The position numbers and the translations under genes are program-made. A DNA stretch of 64,000 nt from a virus. This document shows, piece by piece, positions 1 to 7,817 of this stretch (its first letter is position 1; each line of letters begins with the position of its first letter). The DNA lies in IMG/VR virus record IMGVR_UViG_3300050025_000126, positions 43,277 to 107,276 of that record. One strand, 5' to 3'. The notes under the pieces are model-generated. The model was given only the letters and a program-made list of their open reading frames with translations. It was not told the origin of the DNA and did no database searches.

Positions 1-139
1 CTACACCTTTGATATCAACGTCCGACCCTTCTATGTTTGTGTTATAGCAGTGACTACCAGCCAAGGTCAAAAAAATAACGTGTTCTTTCAACCATTTTGG
101 ATTTTGTGGATATTGAAGTGTGTCTAGATCTATTTTCAC
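1..139 (-). CDS. Nucleotidyltransferase, 5' part only (runs off the left edge)
   Basis: The first 46 codons of a minus-strand gene are visible; the rest lies left of the window. It starts with GTG at 139, whose GTGA overlaps the TGA stop of the upstream gene, so the two are translationally coupled. Residues 26-43 read LAGSHCYNTNIEGSDVDI, the G-S...SD-D signature of predicted polymerase-beta-fold nucleotidyltransferases of the RlaP/PF10127 type, which use paired Asp residues to bind metal and NTP. The substrate is unknown. It sits beside a second nucleotidyltransferase. The family call rests on this motif alone. Confidence 0.65.
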   Translation of the reverse strand, partial: MKIDLDTLQYPQNPKWLKEHVIFLTLAGSHCYNTNIEGSDVDIKGV

Positions 140-834
140 TTAAGCCCCGCTTCTATCTGTCCCCTAGTCTTAGACCTATCCTTGGTCAAAGCCCAGTAAA
201 TATCTAATAGGTCGCCAGCGTTTTCAGGAATATAATGAACGTCTACCGCCTTTAACTGATCTAGGAAGTCCTTATAGTCAGTAAAACCTCGTTTGGTCAA
301 ATCAGCCAAGACAGAAATGGTCATGTTGGTCGACTCTCTGCGGCCTAAACCAATCTTCTTGACTACCTTGGGAATTCTAATTAAAGAAGACAAAGGATAG
401 TTAGAGCCCGTATAAGATGTAGTTTGCAAGGCCATATCCCGCTGAAAGCCCTCTGAACAATAAAAAGCTGTCAGGTCGTTCTCAAGGTTCATCCAAACCC
501 CAATTTGGCAATGCGTAAAGTCAAAGCTGTCAACGAGAGCCCTTAAAGTAGGTTTGAAGTATTTACACAATTGGACCTTCTTGTCATCAATTGTAATTGT
601 AGCGGCATTAAGGTCGTTCTTTTTGACCCCCAGCACATCGTTAGCCACTAATTCAAATACGGTTTGGGATTGTTGGGTTGGGTAAAGGTCTAAGTCATCG
701 AATTCCTTAAGTAACCCTCCACCAGCCAAAACGACCGACCTGATGTGCTTGGATAGAAGATAATCCTTAACTGCCCCTCTTACCCTTTGTATCGCTCTTA
801 GTCGGAATTCTTGCTTTAGCTTGTTGTCCATCAC
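136..834 (-). CDS. Nucleotidyltransferase-fold protein
   Basis: A 232-residue protein. Residues 33-51 contain VVLAGGGLLKEFDDLDLY, the hydrophobic strand, GG turn and DxD metal-binding pattern seen in polymerase-beta-like nucleotidyltransferases such as poly(A) polymerase/CCA-adding head domains. A later DFTHCQIGVW strand fits the rest of that catalytic core. It is much shorter than a full CCA enzyme and no RNA-binding tail is recognisable. It overlaps both neighbours by 4 bases (ATGA/GTGA style), forming an operon with the partial nucleotidyltransferase on its left. A role in RNA end modification or repair would suit the phage's tRNA genes and RNA ligases, but that is inference. Confidence 0.6.
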   Translation of the reverse strand: MMDNKLKQEFRLRAIQRVRGAVKDYLLSKHIRSVVLAGGGLLKEFDDLDLYPTQQSQTVFELVANDVLGVKKNDLNAATITIDDKKVQLCKYFKPTLRALVDSFDFTHCQIGVWMNLENDLTAFYCSEGFQRDMALQTTSYTGSNYPLSSLIRIPKVVKKIGLGRRESTNMTISVLADLTKRGFTDYKDFLDQLKAVDVHYIPENAGDLLDIYWALTKDRSKTRGQIEAGLK

Positions 835-1088
835 TTCACAGCCTCAGGTAGGTGCTTCTTCCAAAACTCCGTCATAGCCTGGGCAATCAAAACGCCCACT
901 GTATCCTGCAATTGCTCTGGATACTGCATATAAGAAATTCTACCCCAGCCACGAACCCTAAGGGCAGCGTCGGTATCTTTCAATACGCCGTCTGCTACCA
1001 TATTGTCCTTTGCGTCATAGATATACCCATGAACATATCGGAATGGTGGGTGATACAACGTCAGGGCTACTTTAGTGATTTCGTTCAT
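831..1088 (-). CDS. Hypothetical protein
   Basis: An 85-residue protein of unrecognised family, rich in aromatic residues. A purine-rich AGGAGAAGAAGGG stretch upstream of the ATG serves as ribosome binding site. Its stop overlaps the start of the nucleotidyltransferase gene by 4 bases (ATGA), so it is the promoter-proximal member of that coupled set. No signal peptide, membrane segment or zinc motif is visible. Confidence 0.6.
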   Translation of the reverse strand: MNEITKVALTLYHPPFRYVHGYIYDAKDNMVADGVLKDTDAALRVRGWGRISYMQYPEQLQDTVGVLIAQAMTEFWKKHLPEAVK

Positions 1089-1124
1089 TTCTTGGTTATA
1101 CCCTTCTTCTCCTAAATAGTCAAC

Positions 1125-1466
1125 TTAAAACGGAGCCTTTTCTACTTCTGGCTCTTTGCCTTTTCGGATGGCCCCGTAGTACCTTTGGTTAATTCCGCCA
1201 TCTTTACAATTACAATCGTGACAAAGCAAGGATAATTTACCGTTTCCGTAGTCTTCTTCATATCGCGTCATCCTCATTTGAGGACTTAGCTTCCTAGCCT
1301 CGTATTCCTTGCCAAAGGGATGGTCGAATTCTAAATTTTCGCTGGACCCACACTTTCGGCACTTACCACCTAGCTTTATGATAAGAAACCCACACCTAAT
1401 ATCAAGTCTGGCTTTTGTTTTTAGCCATTCTTTATGATAGTTGCGTTTTCTTTTGTTTTGCGTCAT
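1125..1466 (-). CDS. HNH endonuclease
   Basis: A 113-residue protein with the layout of a small HNH nuclease: a very basic N-terminus, CRKCG (residues about 36-40), the His-containing core LEFDHP, and the second zinc pair LLCHDCN. The four cysteines would bind structural zinc and the DH pair would form part of the metal-dependent active site. It is free-standing and resembles phage homing or nicking endonucleases. A sigma70-like promoter lies about 90 bases upstream (1553-1580), leaving a leader of roughly 80 bases. Confidence 0.75.
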   Translation of the reverse strand: MTQNKRKRNYHKEWLKTKARLDIRCGFLIIKLGGKCRKCGSSENLEFDHPFGKEYEARKLSPQMRMTRYEEDYGNGKLSLLCHDCNCKDGGINQRYYGAIRKGKEPEVEKAPF

Positions 1467-1544
1467 AATTAAGTTCGTCGGTAGAATCTCCTGGTCTCTC
1501 CGACACCCGTCTCAGCCCTAGTAGCCAGGCCTTGGTCTGAAACA

Positions 1545-1922
1545 TTGCAGACATATTATCACATCGGGTTTTTAAGTCAAGAAGTAATCTTAGGGGTAGG
1601 AAAGGCGGGTAGCCAAATCATAATCCCTTCAGATGAAATTGTGTCCAAAAGCATCGTAGGAAAACTTGGGAACAAGGTCCTATGGGCGGTTTCAACCATT
1701 GGAGGACTTTTTCTAGTAGAATCTAGATCTCCAGACGGGTCCAAAACTGTCTTAGGAGCTGGTTCGCACCGAGGTGTCGCTCGCATGGTGGCTAAAAGAC
1801 TACAGCCCGATATCGAATGGACGGTTTTAGAGAAAAACCAAGAAATTGATGAACGCGATGTCGAAGATATTTTACCGTTCTGGATTCAAGTCGTAGAGAT
1901 GGCCCAAAAGAAACTAAGCTAA
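1545..1922 (+). CDS. Hypothetical protein, start uncertain
   Basis: The open frame gives up to 125 residues from a TTG at 1545, but that start lies upstream of the ARYAATCTT element at 1583-1591, which elsewhere precedes plus-strand starts by only a few bases. The part that looks coded begins around QIIIPSDEIV; the in-frame GTG at 1641 is the next usable start and would give 93 residues. The protein is a mixed alpha/beta sequence of no family I recognise. It is followed immediately by the 275-residue gene at 1923, with no gap, so the two are probably co-transcribed late. Confidence 0.5.
   Translation: MQTYYHIGFLSQEVILGVGKAGSQIIIPSDEIVSKSIVGKLGNKVLWAVSTIGGLFLVESRSPDGSKTVLGAGSHRGVARMVAKRLQPDIEWTVLEKNQEIDERDVEDILPFWIQVVEMAQKKLS
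1553..1591. promoter_or_regulatory. Divergent early/late promoter region
   Basis: On the minus strand, TTGACT (1575-1580) and TAATAT (1553-1558) are 16 bases apart, a good sigma70 promoter for the HNH gene at 1125-1466. Directly beside the -35 box, on the plus strand, lies AGTAATCTT (1583-1591), the element that precedes plus-strand units elsewhere in the window. Confidence 0.6.
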
Positions 1923-2750
1923 ATGGAATCTCCTGGTCTAAAGCCTACAGTCAACAGTATTCGTTTCCCTACAGCTACTAGCGTCGCGTTTGACCTACAG
2001 GCTTTCAACGATGGTATTGCCGCTCACGGATTACTTTTTATTCATCTCCGAGCCATGCGTGACCCCGTTGGTTTAATTGATAAATTTGACGCCCGAAGGC
2101 CTAATCCTAGTAGTAAGGAAGCTCTTAATGGATGTATTCATACTCGGGCAGGCATAGTCAGAGCGTTGTGTCTTGGTAACACTAAAGAAACAAAAGCTTC
2201 CGATGCAGGACTAACTGACTCGGCTCAGGCTCAATTCACCCCATTGAGTCAATATGAAGACACAGGTAAAAGAGTGTTCCTGGCCCCTTATGACCGATTG
2301 CTATTGCAAGAAGAATCGGTTTTGGTGACGAGACACGAATTGATAGAAGCTTCCCCCACTGGTATTGACCGTCCAAAATTCCCGGCTGTGGAGATACTAG
2401 ACTGTATCGACGCTAACAGCATCAGGTATCACCAGGGTACCGATTTTGAGATTACTCAAGACGGATTAATTGTATGGAAAGATAGAAGGCCTGGACAAGA
2501 TGTATCCTCTGGGAAAGGAATTGTTTTTGGAATTAGGTACGTCTATAGACCGTTTTGGATTGTCGCTAGGATGATTCACGAAATTAGAATGGTACAATGC
2601 GATAATTTTCTAACTGGCGAACGTACCATGGTCCAAGCGCCTCAATCAGCATTGATCTATCGCGAATTCTATTTTGAAAGCGAAGCCGCTGATTCTGGCA
2701 CTAGAGCGTCAGAAGAAGGCCCTTCCAACGGGCAAATAACTGCTCAATAG
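1923..2750 (+). CDS. Hypothetical protein, probable virion component
   Basis: A 275-residue protein with no signal peptide or membrane segment. Composition and spacing (alternating beta-rich stretches, no nucleotide-binding motif) fit a virion protein, and the plus-strand orientation matches the late structural genes. It starts one base after the stop of the gene at 1545-1922 and is followed by the Ala-rich membrane protein. I do not recognise the family; the structural role is inferred from strand and context only. Confidence 0.6.
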   Translation: MESPGLKPTVNSIRFPTATSVAFDLQAFNDGIAAHGLLFIHLRAMRDPVGLIDKFDARRPNPSSKEALNGCIHTRAGIVRALCLGNTKETKASDAGLTDSAQAQFTPLSQYEDTGKRVFLAPYDRLLLQEESVLVTRHELIEASPTGIDRPKFPAVEILDCIDANSIRYHQGTDFEITQDGLIVWKDRRPGQDVSSGKGIVFGIRYVYRPFWIVARMIHEIRMVQCDNFLTGERTMVQAPQSALIYREFYFESEAADSGTRASEEGPSNGQITAQ

Positions 2751-2757
2751 CAATCTT
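2749..2757 (+). promoter_or_regulatory. ARYAATCTT element (AGCAATCTT)
   Basis: This plus-strand element begins at the last two bases of the stop codon of the preceding gene and lies 21 bases before the ATG at 2779. It has no divergent partner here, which suggests it works on its own as a start signal for the Ala-rich gene. Confidence 0.4.
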
Positions 2758-2778
2758 CCTAAATAGGAGAAATACAAA

Positions 2779-3231
2779 ATGACTGACATCGTAGCCACCG
2801 TAGAAAATGCAGTAAAAGCCGCTGAACCCGTAGTTGTAGCAGAAGCCGCAAAGGTCGAAGCCGCAGTCGCCCCTGTTGTAGCTGTTGTAGAGACTAAAGC
2901 TCAAGAAGTCGCCAAGACTCTATCTGATATGGCTGTAGAAGCTGTTAAGGCCGCTGAAAAAGAACTAGAAGTAGCTAAGGCCAAGGCTGCTACTGTAAAG
3001 GCTGACCTGGAAGCTTCCCTAGCTAAAGAAGCAGACCGCGTTAAATCGGAGCTTGCTAAGATTCAGGCAATTACAGAAGTCAAGAAAGTAGAACAAGCTG
3101 TTGCCTCCGTAGCCAAAGAAGTGGTGGCCGAAGAAGCAACAGTTGTTAAAGGTCATCCTAATCTAGTAGCGCTTGTAATTGCTGTAGTAAGTCTAGCTAT
3201 TGGTGTTGTCGGTACCTTGATTCTAAAGTAA
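2779..3231 (+). CDS. Ala/Lys/Glu/Val-rich helical protein with C-terminal membrane anchor
   Basis: A 150-residue protein. Residues 1-125 are almost entirely Ala, Val, Lys and Glu in an amphipathic pattern (repeats such as AKVEAAVAPVVAVVE and EKELEVAKAKAATVKADLE), predicting long helices or a coiled coil, like apolipoprotein- or phasin-type surface helices. The last 23 residues, NLVALVIAVVSLAIGVVGTL then ILK, form one hydrophobic segment that should anchor the protein in the inner membrane with its bulk in the cytoplasm. A ribosome site (TAGGAGAAA) precedes the ATG. Function unknown. It converges end to end with the next minus-strand gene with no spacer. Confidence 0.7.
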   Translation: MTDIVATVENAVKAAEPVVVAEAAKVEAAVAPVVAVVETKAQEVAKTLSDMAVEAVKAAEKELEVAKAKAATVKADLEASLAKEADRVKSELAKIQAITEVKKVEQAVASVAKEVVAEEATVVKGHPNLVALVIAVVSLAIGVVGTLILK

Positions 3232-4002
3232 TTACGACACCTTGCGGCGGAAGCGTCTCCCCGGAGTGGTGCTACCGGTGCAACTTGGCCAAATAACAGG
3301 AATATAACCAACAGAAGCCTTCACCTTCTTCCATCCGCGCTTACACGTATAATACTGGTCATTTTCCTTAATAACCTCTGTAGGCTCCAATTCTCGATAC
3401 TTAGAGGCCTTCTTTGCTGGCTTCTTTTCAACCACATCTACCAATTCCAACTCATGGTCGGCATACTTAGGCGTATCTCCTCCGACTACCAAAACAAAGT
3501 TGCGCCATGATTCTGGGGCGTCTTTCTCTAGGACCTTAAAGACCTTACCAATTTCGCCCTTGCGTCCTGCGTGAAGAATCTTGACACTTTGACCAACCTT
3601 GAACTTGGTTTCAACGGGCTTAACAATCTTGCGGCGACACCGACCTGCGTTACAAGCTGACAAGTGTTCTGTTCCCGGCTGCGTACAACCGTGGTCATAG
3701 GTATGCCACTCCTTATGGTCGTCTGTCCACTGATCTCCTTTTTGAATGACGTCGCCCACCTTCAAATAATAGTAATCATTATTGGTAGGGTCTGGGCGGT
3801 ACCAGTTCCGACAAATCTCTTCATCCCGCAGAACGTTATTGCCAACATTCCTAGAAATGACCGGCTCTGACTTGGCATACTTGTAGAGCCAAAGGTCGCC
3901 TTCCTTGATAACATCTCCATACTTAAGGAAGCGTCCTGGGGGCAAAACTTCTCGTACTTGCTCTGTCTTGGTGATTTCGCGGGTCCACACATGTTCGTTC
4001 AT
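3232..4002 (-). CDS. GD-W-YRRK repeat-module protein (copy 1, with KOW-like insert)
   Basis: A 256-residue protein made of about three copies of a 50-residue module: an opening Y-x-L-x-x-G-[DE]-x-I-x-x-G-D, a central Trp, and a closing [YR]RRK. Copies lie at about residues 22-70, 76-126 and 200-256. Between the second and third is a domain resembling a KOW/SH3 barrel (KFKVGQSVKILHAG...GKVFKVL). The same module recurs in the proteins at 6418-7398 and 40954-41715. No enzyme motif is present; the aromatic and basic residues suggest a binding module for nucleic acid or protein. It is transcribed from the sigma70-like promoter at 4030-4058. Confidence 0.7.
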   Translation of the reverse strand: MNEHVWTREITKTEQVREVLPPGRFLKYGDVIKEGDLWLYKYAKSEPVISRNVGNNVLRDEEICRNWYRPDPTNNDYYYLKVGDVIQKGDQWTDDHKEWHTYDHGCTQPGTEHLSACNAGRCRRKIVKPVETKFKVGQSVKILHAGRKGEIGKVFKVLEKDAPESWRNFVLVVGGDTPKYADHELELVDVVEKKPAKKASKYRELEPTEVIKENDQYYTCKRGWKKVKASVGYIPVIWPSCTGSTTPGRRFRRKVS

Positions 4003-4029
4003 TGATATTCTCCTGAGTTGTTAAAAGTA

Positions 4030-4070
4030 ATAATACCAAAGGTTCGTAGGCGAGTCAACAACAATCTTTT
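4030..4070. promoter_or_regulatory. Divergent early/late promoter with GTCAACAACAATCTT
   Basis: Minus strand: TTGACT (4053-4058), 17-base spacer, TATTAT (4030-4035), serving the gene ending at 3232. Plus strand: GTCAACAACAATCTT (4054-4068), 10 bases before the ATG at 4079. The plus element overlaps the minus -35 box, so binding for one direction should affect the other. Confidence 0.65.
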
Positions 4071-4078
4071 CTTTAAAG

Positions 4079-4831
4079 ATGTTACCGTCATTTTTCAAGG
4101 AAATTTTAGGAGAGCAAGGCGCCTCAGTAATGATGCAATTGGCCAAGACGTCTAAAGAGCTTGGGGCCTATCTTACTCCTCGCATCATAGTTAGCTGGCT
4201 TAGGCAATCTGAATATGGGGCTATGCCTATTCCCGCTGGTTGCCCTCTTACTTCTTTGACTAAAAACGGATACGGCTATTCTGGCACAAGCAATATCCTA
4301 GGTCAAGATTATTCTTTTAAAAATTCATCGGAAGAACACATTGCAGCAGTTATTGCAGTTGCGTCAAATCAGAAGATAGAGCCGGTCGAGGTCAAAGATG
4401 TCGACCTAGCGAGACTAGCTAAAACCATTGACCTATTGTGTAAAATTGCTTTAAAGGCTCCTAACGACCAACACGAACGCACCCAGACCGCCTCTAATAT
4501 CCAGCCCGAAGAGCCTATCCAACCAGTCCTAAAGCAACCTGCTCAGAATCAAACCAAGACGCCTGTTAAGAGTAGAATCCCTAAGATAAAGAAGCCGTTA
4601 GTTAATATTCAAAAGCCCTTGAAGGTAACCAAGAGCGAATCGGAGAGTCTTTGTTTGGTGTGTGGCGGCAAGATGTTTCAAAAGGGTATTTTCGTTGGTT
4701 GCACTTGTTTTAAGCCGATGGCCAAGAGCGTGAAGACTTCTGTAAGTGGTGGTGGGTATTTACTTACGTTTGATGATGAGTGGGATATGGACGCACATTT
4801 AGCTTTGATTGGAGCTTTGAAACGTGGATAA
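4079..4831 (+). CDS. Hypothetical protein with C-terminal zinc ribbon
   Basis: A 250-residue protein. The N-terminal 120 residues look globular. Residues about 130-190 are a low-complexity linker rich in Pro, Lys and Gln (repeated K-x-P). Then comes CLVCGGKMFQKGIFVGCTCF, a four-cysteine zinc ribbon, and an acidic C-terminus. It overlaps the next gene by 8 bases. A DNA- or protein-binding role is plausible; I do not recognise a family. Expression should come from the GTCAACAACAATCTT element just upstream. Confidence 0.65.
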   Translation: MLPSFFKEILGEQGASVMMQLAKTSKELGAYLTPRIIVSWLRQSEYGAMPIPAGCPLTSLTKNGYGYSGTSNILGQDYSFKNSSEEHIAAVIAVASNQKIEPVEVKDVDLARLAKTIDLLCKIALKAPNDQHERTQTASNIQPEEPIQPVLKQPAQNQTKTPVKSRIPKIKKPLVNIQKPLKVTKSESESLCLVCGGKMFQKGIFVGCTCFKPMAKSVKTSVSGGGYLLTFDDEWDMDAHLALIGALKRG

Positions 4832-5303
4832 CCAAGAAAAACCAAAATGGCGCAACGTATACGAAACTCTTAAACCAGAGGACCACGACCAATTAGAAGC
4901 AAATTCTGCCATTAACGAGTTTAGGGGTGGACTTCCAAAAGAGGAAGCCGAATCCAAAGCACACCAAGACTACCTCAAGAACCACGCTATGGATAGTGCA
5001 GCTTTTCACTATATCGGGATGCGCGCTGCAACAGCCGCTCAACACGAACCAGCCGCCAAAAAACACGGGGCCGCATACTCCTTGGCTATGAAGCACCTCG
5101 GTTTAAACCCGCTAGATGCTCCACCCAAAGAAATACTAGATCGCGTGAAGGATGTTGAAAAGTCTCCGTATAAATTCTCTCCACATAGTGCAGATGAATT
5201 TTTTGTCCCTAAAATGCCACAACTTCCAGAGCCAACAGAAGAACAAAAAACTCTAGAGCTAGTTGAAAAGCTTAAATCTATGCGAACAAACAGTCCTAAA
5301 TAA
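4824..5303 (+). CDS. Hypothetical protein
   Basis: A 159-residue hydrophilic, helix-rich protein starting at a GTG that overlaps the 3' end of the upstream gene by 8 bases, so it is coupled to it. The middle contains an Ala/His-rich helical stretch (HYIGMRAATAAQHEPAAKKH). The C-terminus is Pro/Glu-rich. No known motif is seen. Only 5 bases separate it from the Endonuclease VII-type gene. Confidence 0.55.
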   Translation: MDNQEKPKWRNVYETLKPEDHDQLEANSAINEFRGGLPKEEAESKAHQDYLKNHAMDSAAFHYIGMRAATAAQHEPAAKKHGAAYSLAMKHLGLNPLDAPPKEILDRVKDVEKSPYKFSPHSADEFFVPKMPQLPEPTEEQKTLELVEKLKSMRTNSPK

Positions 5304-5308
5304 CACAA

Positions 5309-6289
5309 ATGTCGCTCTCAGAAACTCCAACGTTTAAAACATGTCCAGACTGTAAAACAAAGAAGCCAAGTTCCGCCTTTAACAAAAATGGAAACAAGCT
5401 TCAAGACTATTGTAAAGACTGTCACTCAAAACGTCAAAAAGCCTCACGCGAAAAAAACAGCAATAGAAAGAACATTGTAATACCAGATTTTAAAACATGC
5501 TCTAACTGTGGCGTTGAAAAACCGTCTTCATGTTTTTGTAGGTCTAGGGGCAATAGAAGCGGCCTTGGCTCTTTTTGTAAGGACTGTCAGTCCAAACACC
5601 AGAAGCGCTCATACGGGAAGAACAAAGCTAGAAAGTATATTTTAATCCCAGACTTTAAGACATGTCCGGGATGTAACATAGAGAAACCGGGTTGTGTTTT
5701 TGGGCAATCTAGGGGCTCGAAGGATGGACTTGGTGTATACTGCAAGGTATGCTCGGCTATTCATAACAGAAAGCGTAGATACGGTGTCACGGAAGAGTGG
5801 TACCAGGCAATCTTACTCGCACAAAATTACTCTTGTGCTATTTGTAAAACCAAGACACCTGGTGGTAAGGGCACTTGGCACACAGACCACAACCATTTAA
5901 CGGGTGAAGTTCGCGGACTGTTATGTAACAACTGTAATTCGGCAATCGGTTGTTTTAAAGATTCTACCTTTTTAATCGATAAAGCAATTAAATATCTAAG
6001 CCTTCCTATGTCGGGTATTGTCTACAAAAAAGCTTCGGCTAAAAACATAAGTGCCGCATTTTTAAAGGCCCAAAACGGTTTGTGTAAAGTCTGCCTAACT
6101 GACCTATCTATAAAGGGCTCTTGTTTAGACCACTGTCACTTAACTGGAATAGTTAGAGGCTGTCTTTGTAGATTTTGTAATTTAGGGTTAGGGCGTTTTG
6201 GGGATTTTGGGGATTCAGCATCAGTAATGCAAAGTGCTATCGAGTATCTAATTAAGTTTGAATCCCTTAAGGTCGCTCCGAAAGTTTAA
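5309..6289 (+). CDS. Recombination endonuclease VII-like nuclease with triple zinc-ribbon N-terminus
   Basis: A 326-residue protein. Residues about 10-50, 60-100 and 108-150 are three copies of a zinc ribbon (F-K-T-C-x-x-C-x(3)-KP ... C-K-x-C-x-S). Next is a typical Endonuclease VII core (CAICKTK ... TDHNHLTGEVRGLLCNNCN), then a second, diverged core (CKVCLTDL ... LDHCHLTGIVRGCLCRFCN). T4 Endo VII resolves branched DNA with one such core; relatives also occur as mobile phage nucleases. The doubling of the core and tripling of the ribbon are unusual. Its 3' end overlaps the convergent gene at 6267 by 23 bases. Confidence 0.8.
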   Translation: MSLSETPTFKTCPDCKTKKPSSAFNKNGNKLQDYCKDCHSKRQKASREKNSNRKNIVIPDFKTCSNCGVEKPSSCFCRSRGNRSGLGSFCKDCQSKHQKRSYGKNKARKYILIPDFKTCPGCNIEKPGCVFGQSRGSKDGLGVYCKVCSAIHNRKRRYGVTEEWYQAILLAQNYSCAICKTKTPGGKGTWHTDHNHLTGEVRGLLCNNCNSAIGCFKDSTFLIDKAIKYLSLPMSGIVYKKASAKNISAAFLKAQNGLCKVCLTDLSIKGSCLDHCHLTGIVRGCLCRFCNLGLGRFGDFGDSASVMQSAIEYLIKFESLKVAPKV

Positions 6290-6425
6290 TAACCTCCGCG
6301 TACCTCTTAGCTGTCATCTTTTTGCCCTTAGCTAATCCTAGGGCTAATAGGTGTCGTTCTTGCCGCCTACGACGTTCAAGAGTAGGATTAGAATTCTTGA
6401 ACCGTGTTCTGGTGCGCTTAGACAT
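6267..6425 (-). CDS. Small basic protein
   Basis: I choose the ATG at 6425 (52 residues, MSKRTRTRF...), which overlaps the upstream stop by 8 bases; a longer frame upstream would run deep into the preceding gene. The protein is strongly basic (clusters RRRR, KGKK) and has no cysteine, so it probably binds nucleic acid. Function unknown. Its 3' end overlaps the convergent Endo VII-like gene. Confidence 0.55.
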   Translation of the reverse strand: MSKRTRTRFKNSNPTLERRRRQERHLLALGLAKGKKMTAKRYAEVIKLSERP

Positions 6426-7398
6426 TAGTCTTATCCTTGCTGTACCATTCTGTGCGAGCCTTGACTGCACCATCAAAGGCCTTAAGGCAATTCGCTAGAT
6501 ACTTGGCCAAAATATAATCCGGTGTGTCACTGCCGTTTTCGAGGGTATACTTCTTAATAAGCAGCTTTAGCTCATGGGTGAAGGTAGTTGACTTTTCTTC
6601 TACTTTGGATTCTACTGGCTTGACGTCTGGAATTGTGGTCTCCTTCTTTACCACACTAGTAATCTTGCGACGATAACGGTCTCCCCCTTTCCCAAATCCC
6701 GAATCTCCTACTTTGGCATTGTAAGGCGTATAATGTCCTGAGGACCCCATCCAGTCGTCACGACGGTATTCAAACTGGTCTCCTTCAATCAACTTCTCCC
6801 CAATGTCCAAATAGCGATGCGTTGCGTCTTGCATACGAATAGGACGACGAATCTCTCCATTCTTTACCCAACTCTTCCCTACAACCATGCCATGCGCCCC
6901 AGGGCTAGTAACGGCTTCCCACACGCCCCTATTATTCTTCCACTGGTCAGTAGTCGTAGTCGCTACTTCGCCCTCTGCAAGAATACGATATTCAATCTTT
7001 TCAACCGGTTTAGCTACAGGTTCAGAGGTCTTAACCTCAACAACAGGCTTGGTAACTCGCGGGCGACGGTATTGGGCCTCTAGAATGTCTTTCTTTTCTA
7101 GAGCTTCCCCGTAAGACGACACAATCTTTTGCCACTCCTTTTGATTCCTACACCGGTATTCGTCACCCTTACGCAGCTTGTCACCAGTGCGTAGCTTGAT
7201 GTAGGGCGAAAGAGTCTTTGGCACAGGACGGCGAAACCGGAATCGCAATACTCCACTGTTTTTCCACTTGTTGGGAGTGTTGATTCCATCTCCGGTCCAC
7301 TTATTTACATCTTCCCACTTATCCTTAAATGGGTATGCCCACTGGTCTCCAAGCTTAATGGCTTCGTCTGCTCCTAAAATTCTATACTTTGTCTTCAT
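6418..7398 (-). CDS. GD-W-YRRK repeat-module protein (copy 2, four modules)
   Basis: A 326-residue protein with four tandem modules at about residues 4-58, 66-118, 135-188 and 192-246. Each opens with a Y-[RI]-x-L/K-L-x-x-G-[DE] type motif and G-D, carries a Trp (EW, KW, DDW) and ends in RRP or RRK. The third module lacks the usual GD (TTTTDQW). The C-terminal 75 residues are helical and unrelated. It is a paralogue of the genes at 3232 and 40954. It overlaps the upstream gene by 4 bases and the small basic gene by 8. Confidence 0.7.
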   Translation of the reverse strand: MKTKYRILGADEAIKLGDQWAYPFKDKWEDVNKWTGDGINTPNKWKNSGVLRFRFRRPVPKTLSPYIKLRTGDKLRKGDEYRCRNQKEWQKIVSSYGEALEKKDILEAQYRRPRVTKPVVEVKTSEPVAKPVEKIEYRILAEGEVATTTTDQWKNNRGVWEAVTSPGAHGMVVGKSWVKNGEIRRPIRMQDATHRYLDIGEKLIEGDQFEYRRDDWMGSSGHYTPYNAKVGDSGFGKGGDRYRRKITSVVKKETTIPDVKPVESKVEEKSTTFTHELKLLIKKYTLENGSDTPDYILAKYLANCLKAFDGAVKARTEWYSKDKTNV

Positions 7399-7808
7399 TG
7401 TAGCGGTACCTCGTTCCTTGTGTCTGCTCGTTTGTATTGTTCCGCTATTGAATTACTACATAAATCAACCAGGTCCTTAATGCACTCCGCTGCGGCATAT
7501 CGAAATGCTGGATAGCTGATTGGTTTTACCGTTAGCATAATCGCTTGGATTAGCTCATTGATTTTGTCTGTTTCATCCTTGATTACATTTAGAATAGTAG
7601 CAGGCCGGGCTTGGTAAGCTTCTCTAAGCATAGAGATTGCTTGGCTTTTGAAAGTCTCCATACGGGCCTCAACTTTTTCATTCAAGGCTGTCATTAATTC
7701 AGTGTAGTCTTCTTCAAACGCCTTAGCCTTAGCTGCTGTGGGTTCTTCCTGGGCCTTGATATGGCCAGTCATTTTAATGTTTCTACGTTGTTTCTTGTTC
7801 AATGCCAT
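7395..7808 (-). CDS. Hypothetical helical protein
   Basis: A 137-residue protein with a basic N-terminus (MALNKKQRRNIKM) and a helical, Ala/Glu-rich body. No cysteine cluster, membrane segment or catalytic motif. It overlaps the repeat-module gene by 4 bases, so the two are coupled. Family not recognised. Confidence 0.55.
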   Translation of the reverse strand: MALNKKQRRNIKMTGHIKAQEEPTAAKAKAFEEDYTELMTALNEKVEARMETFKSQAISMLREAYQARPATILNVIKDETDKINELIQAIMLTVKPISYPAFRYAAAECIKDLVDLCSNSIAEQYKRADTRNEVPLQ

Positions 7809-7817
7809 TATTATACC

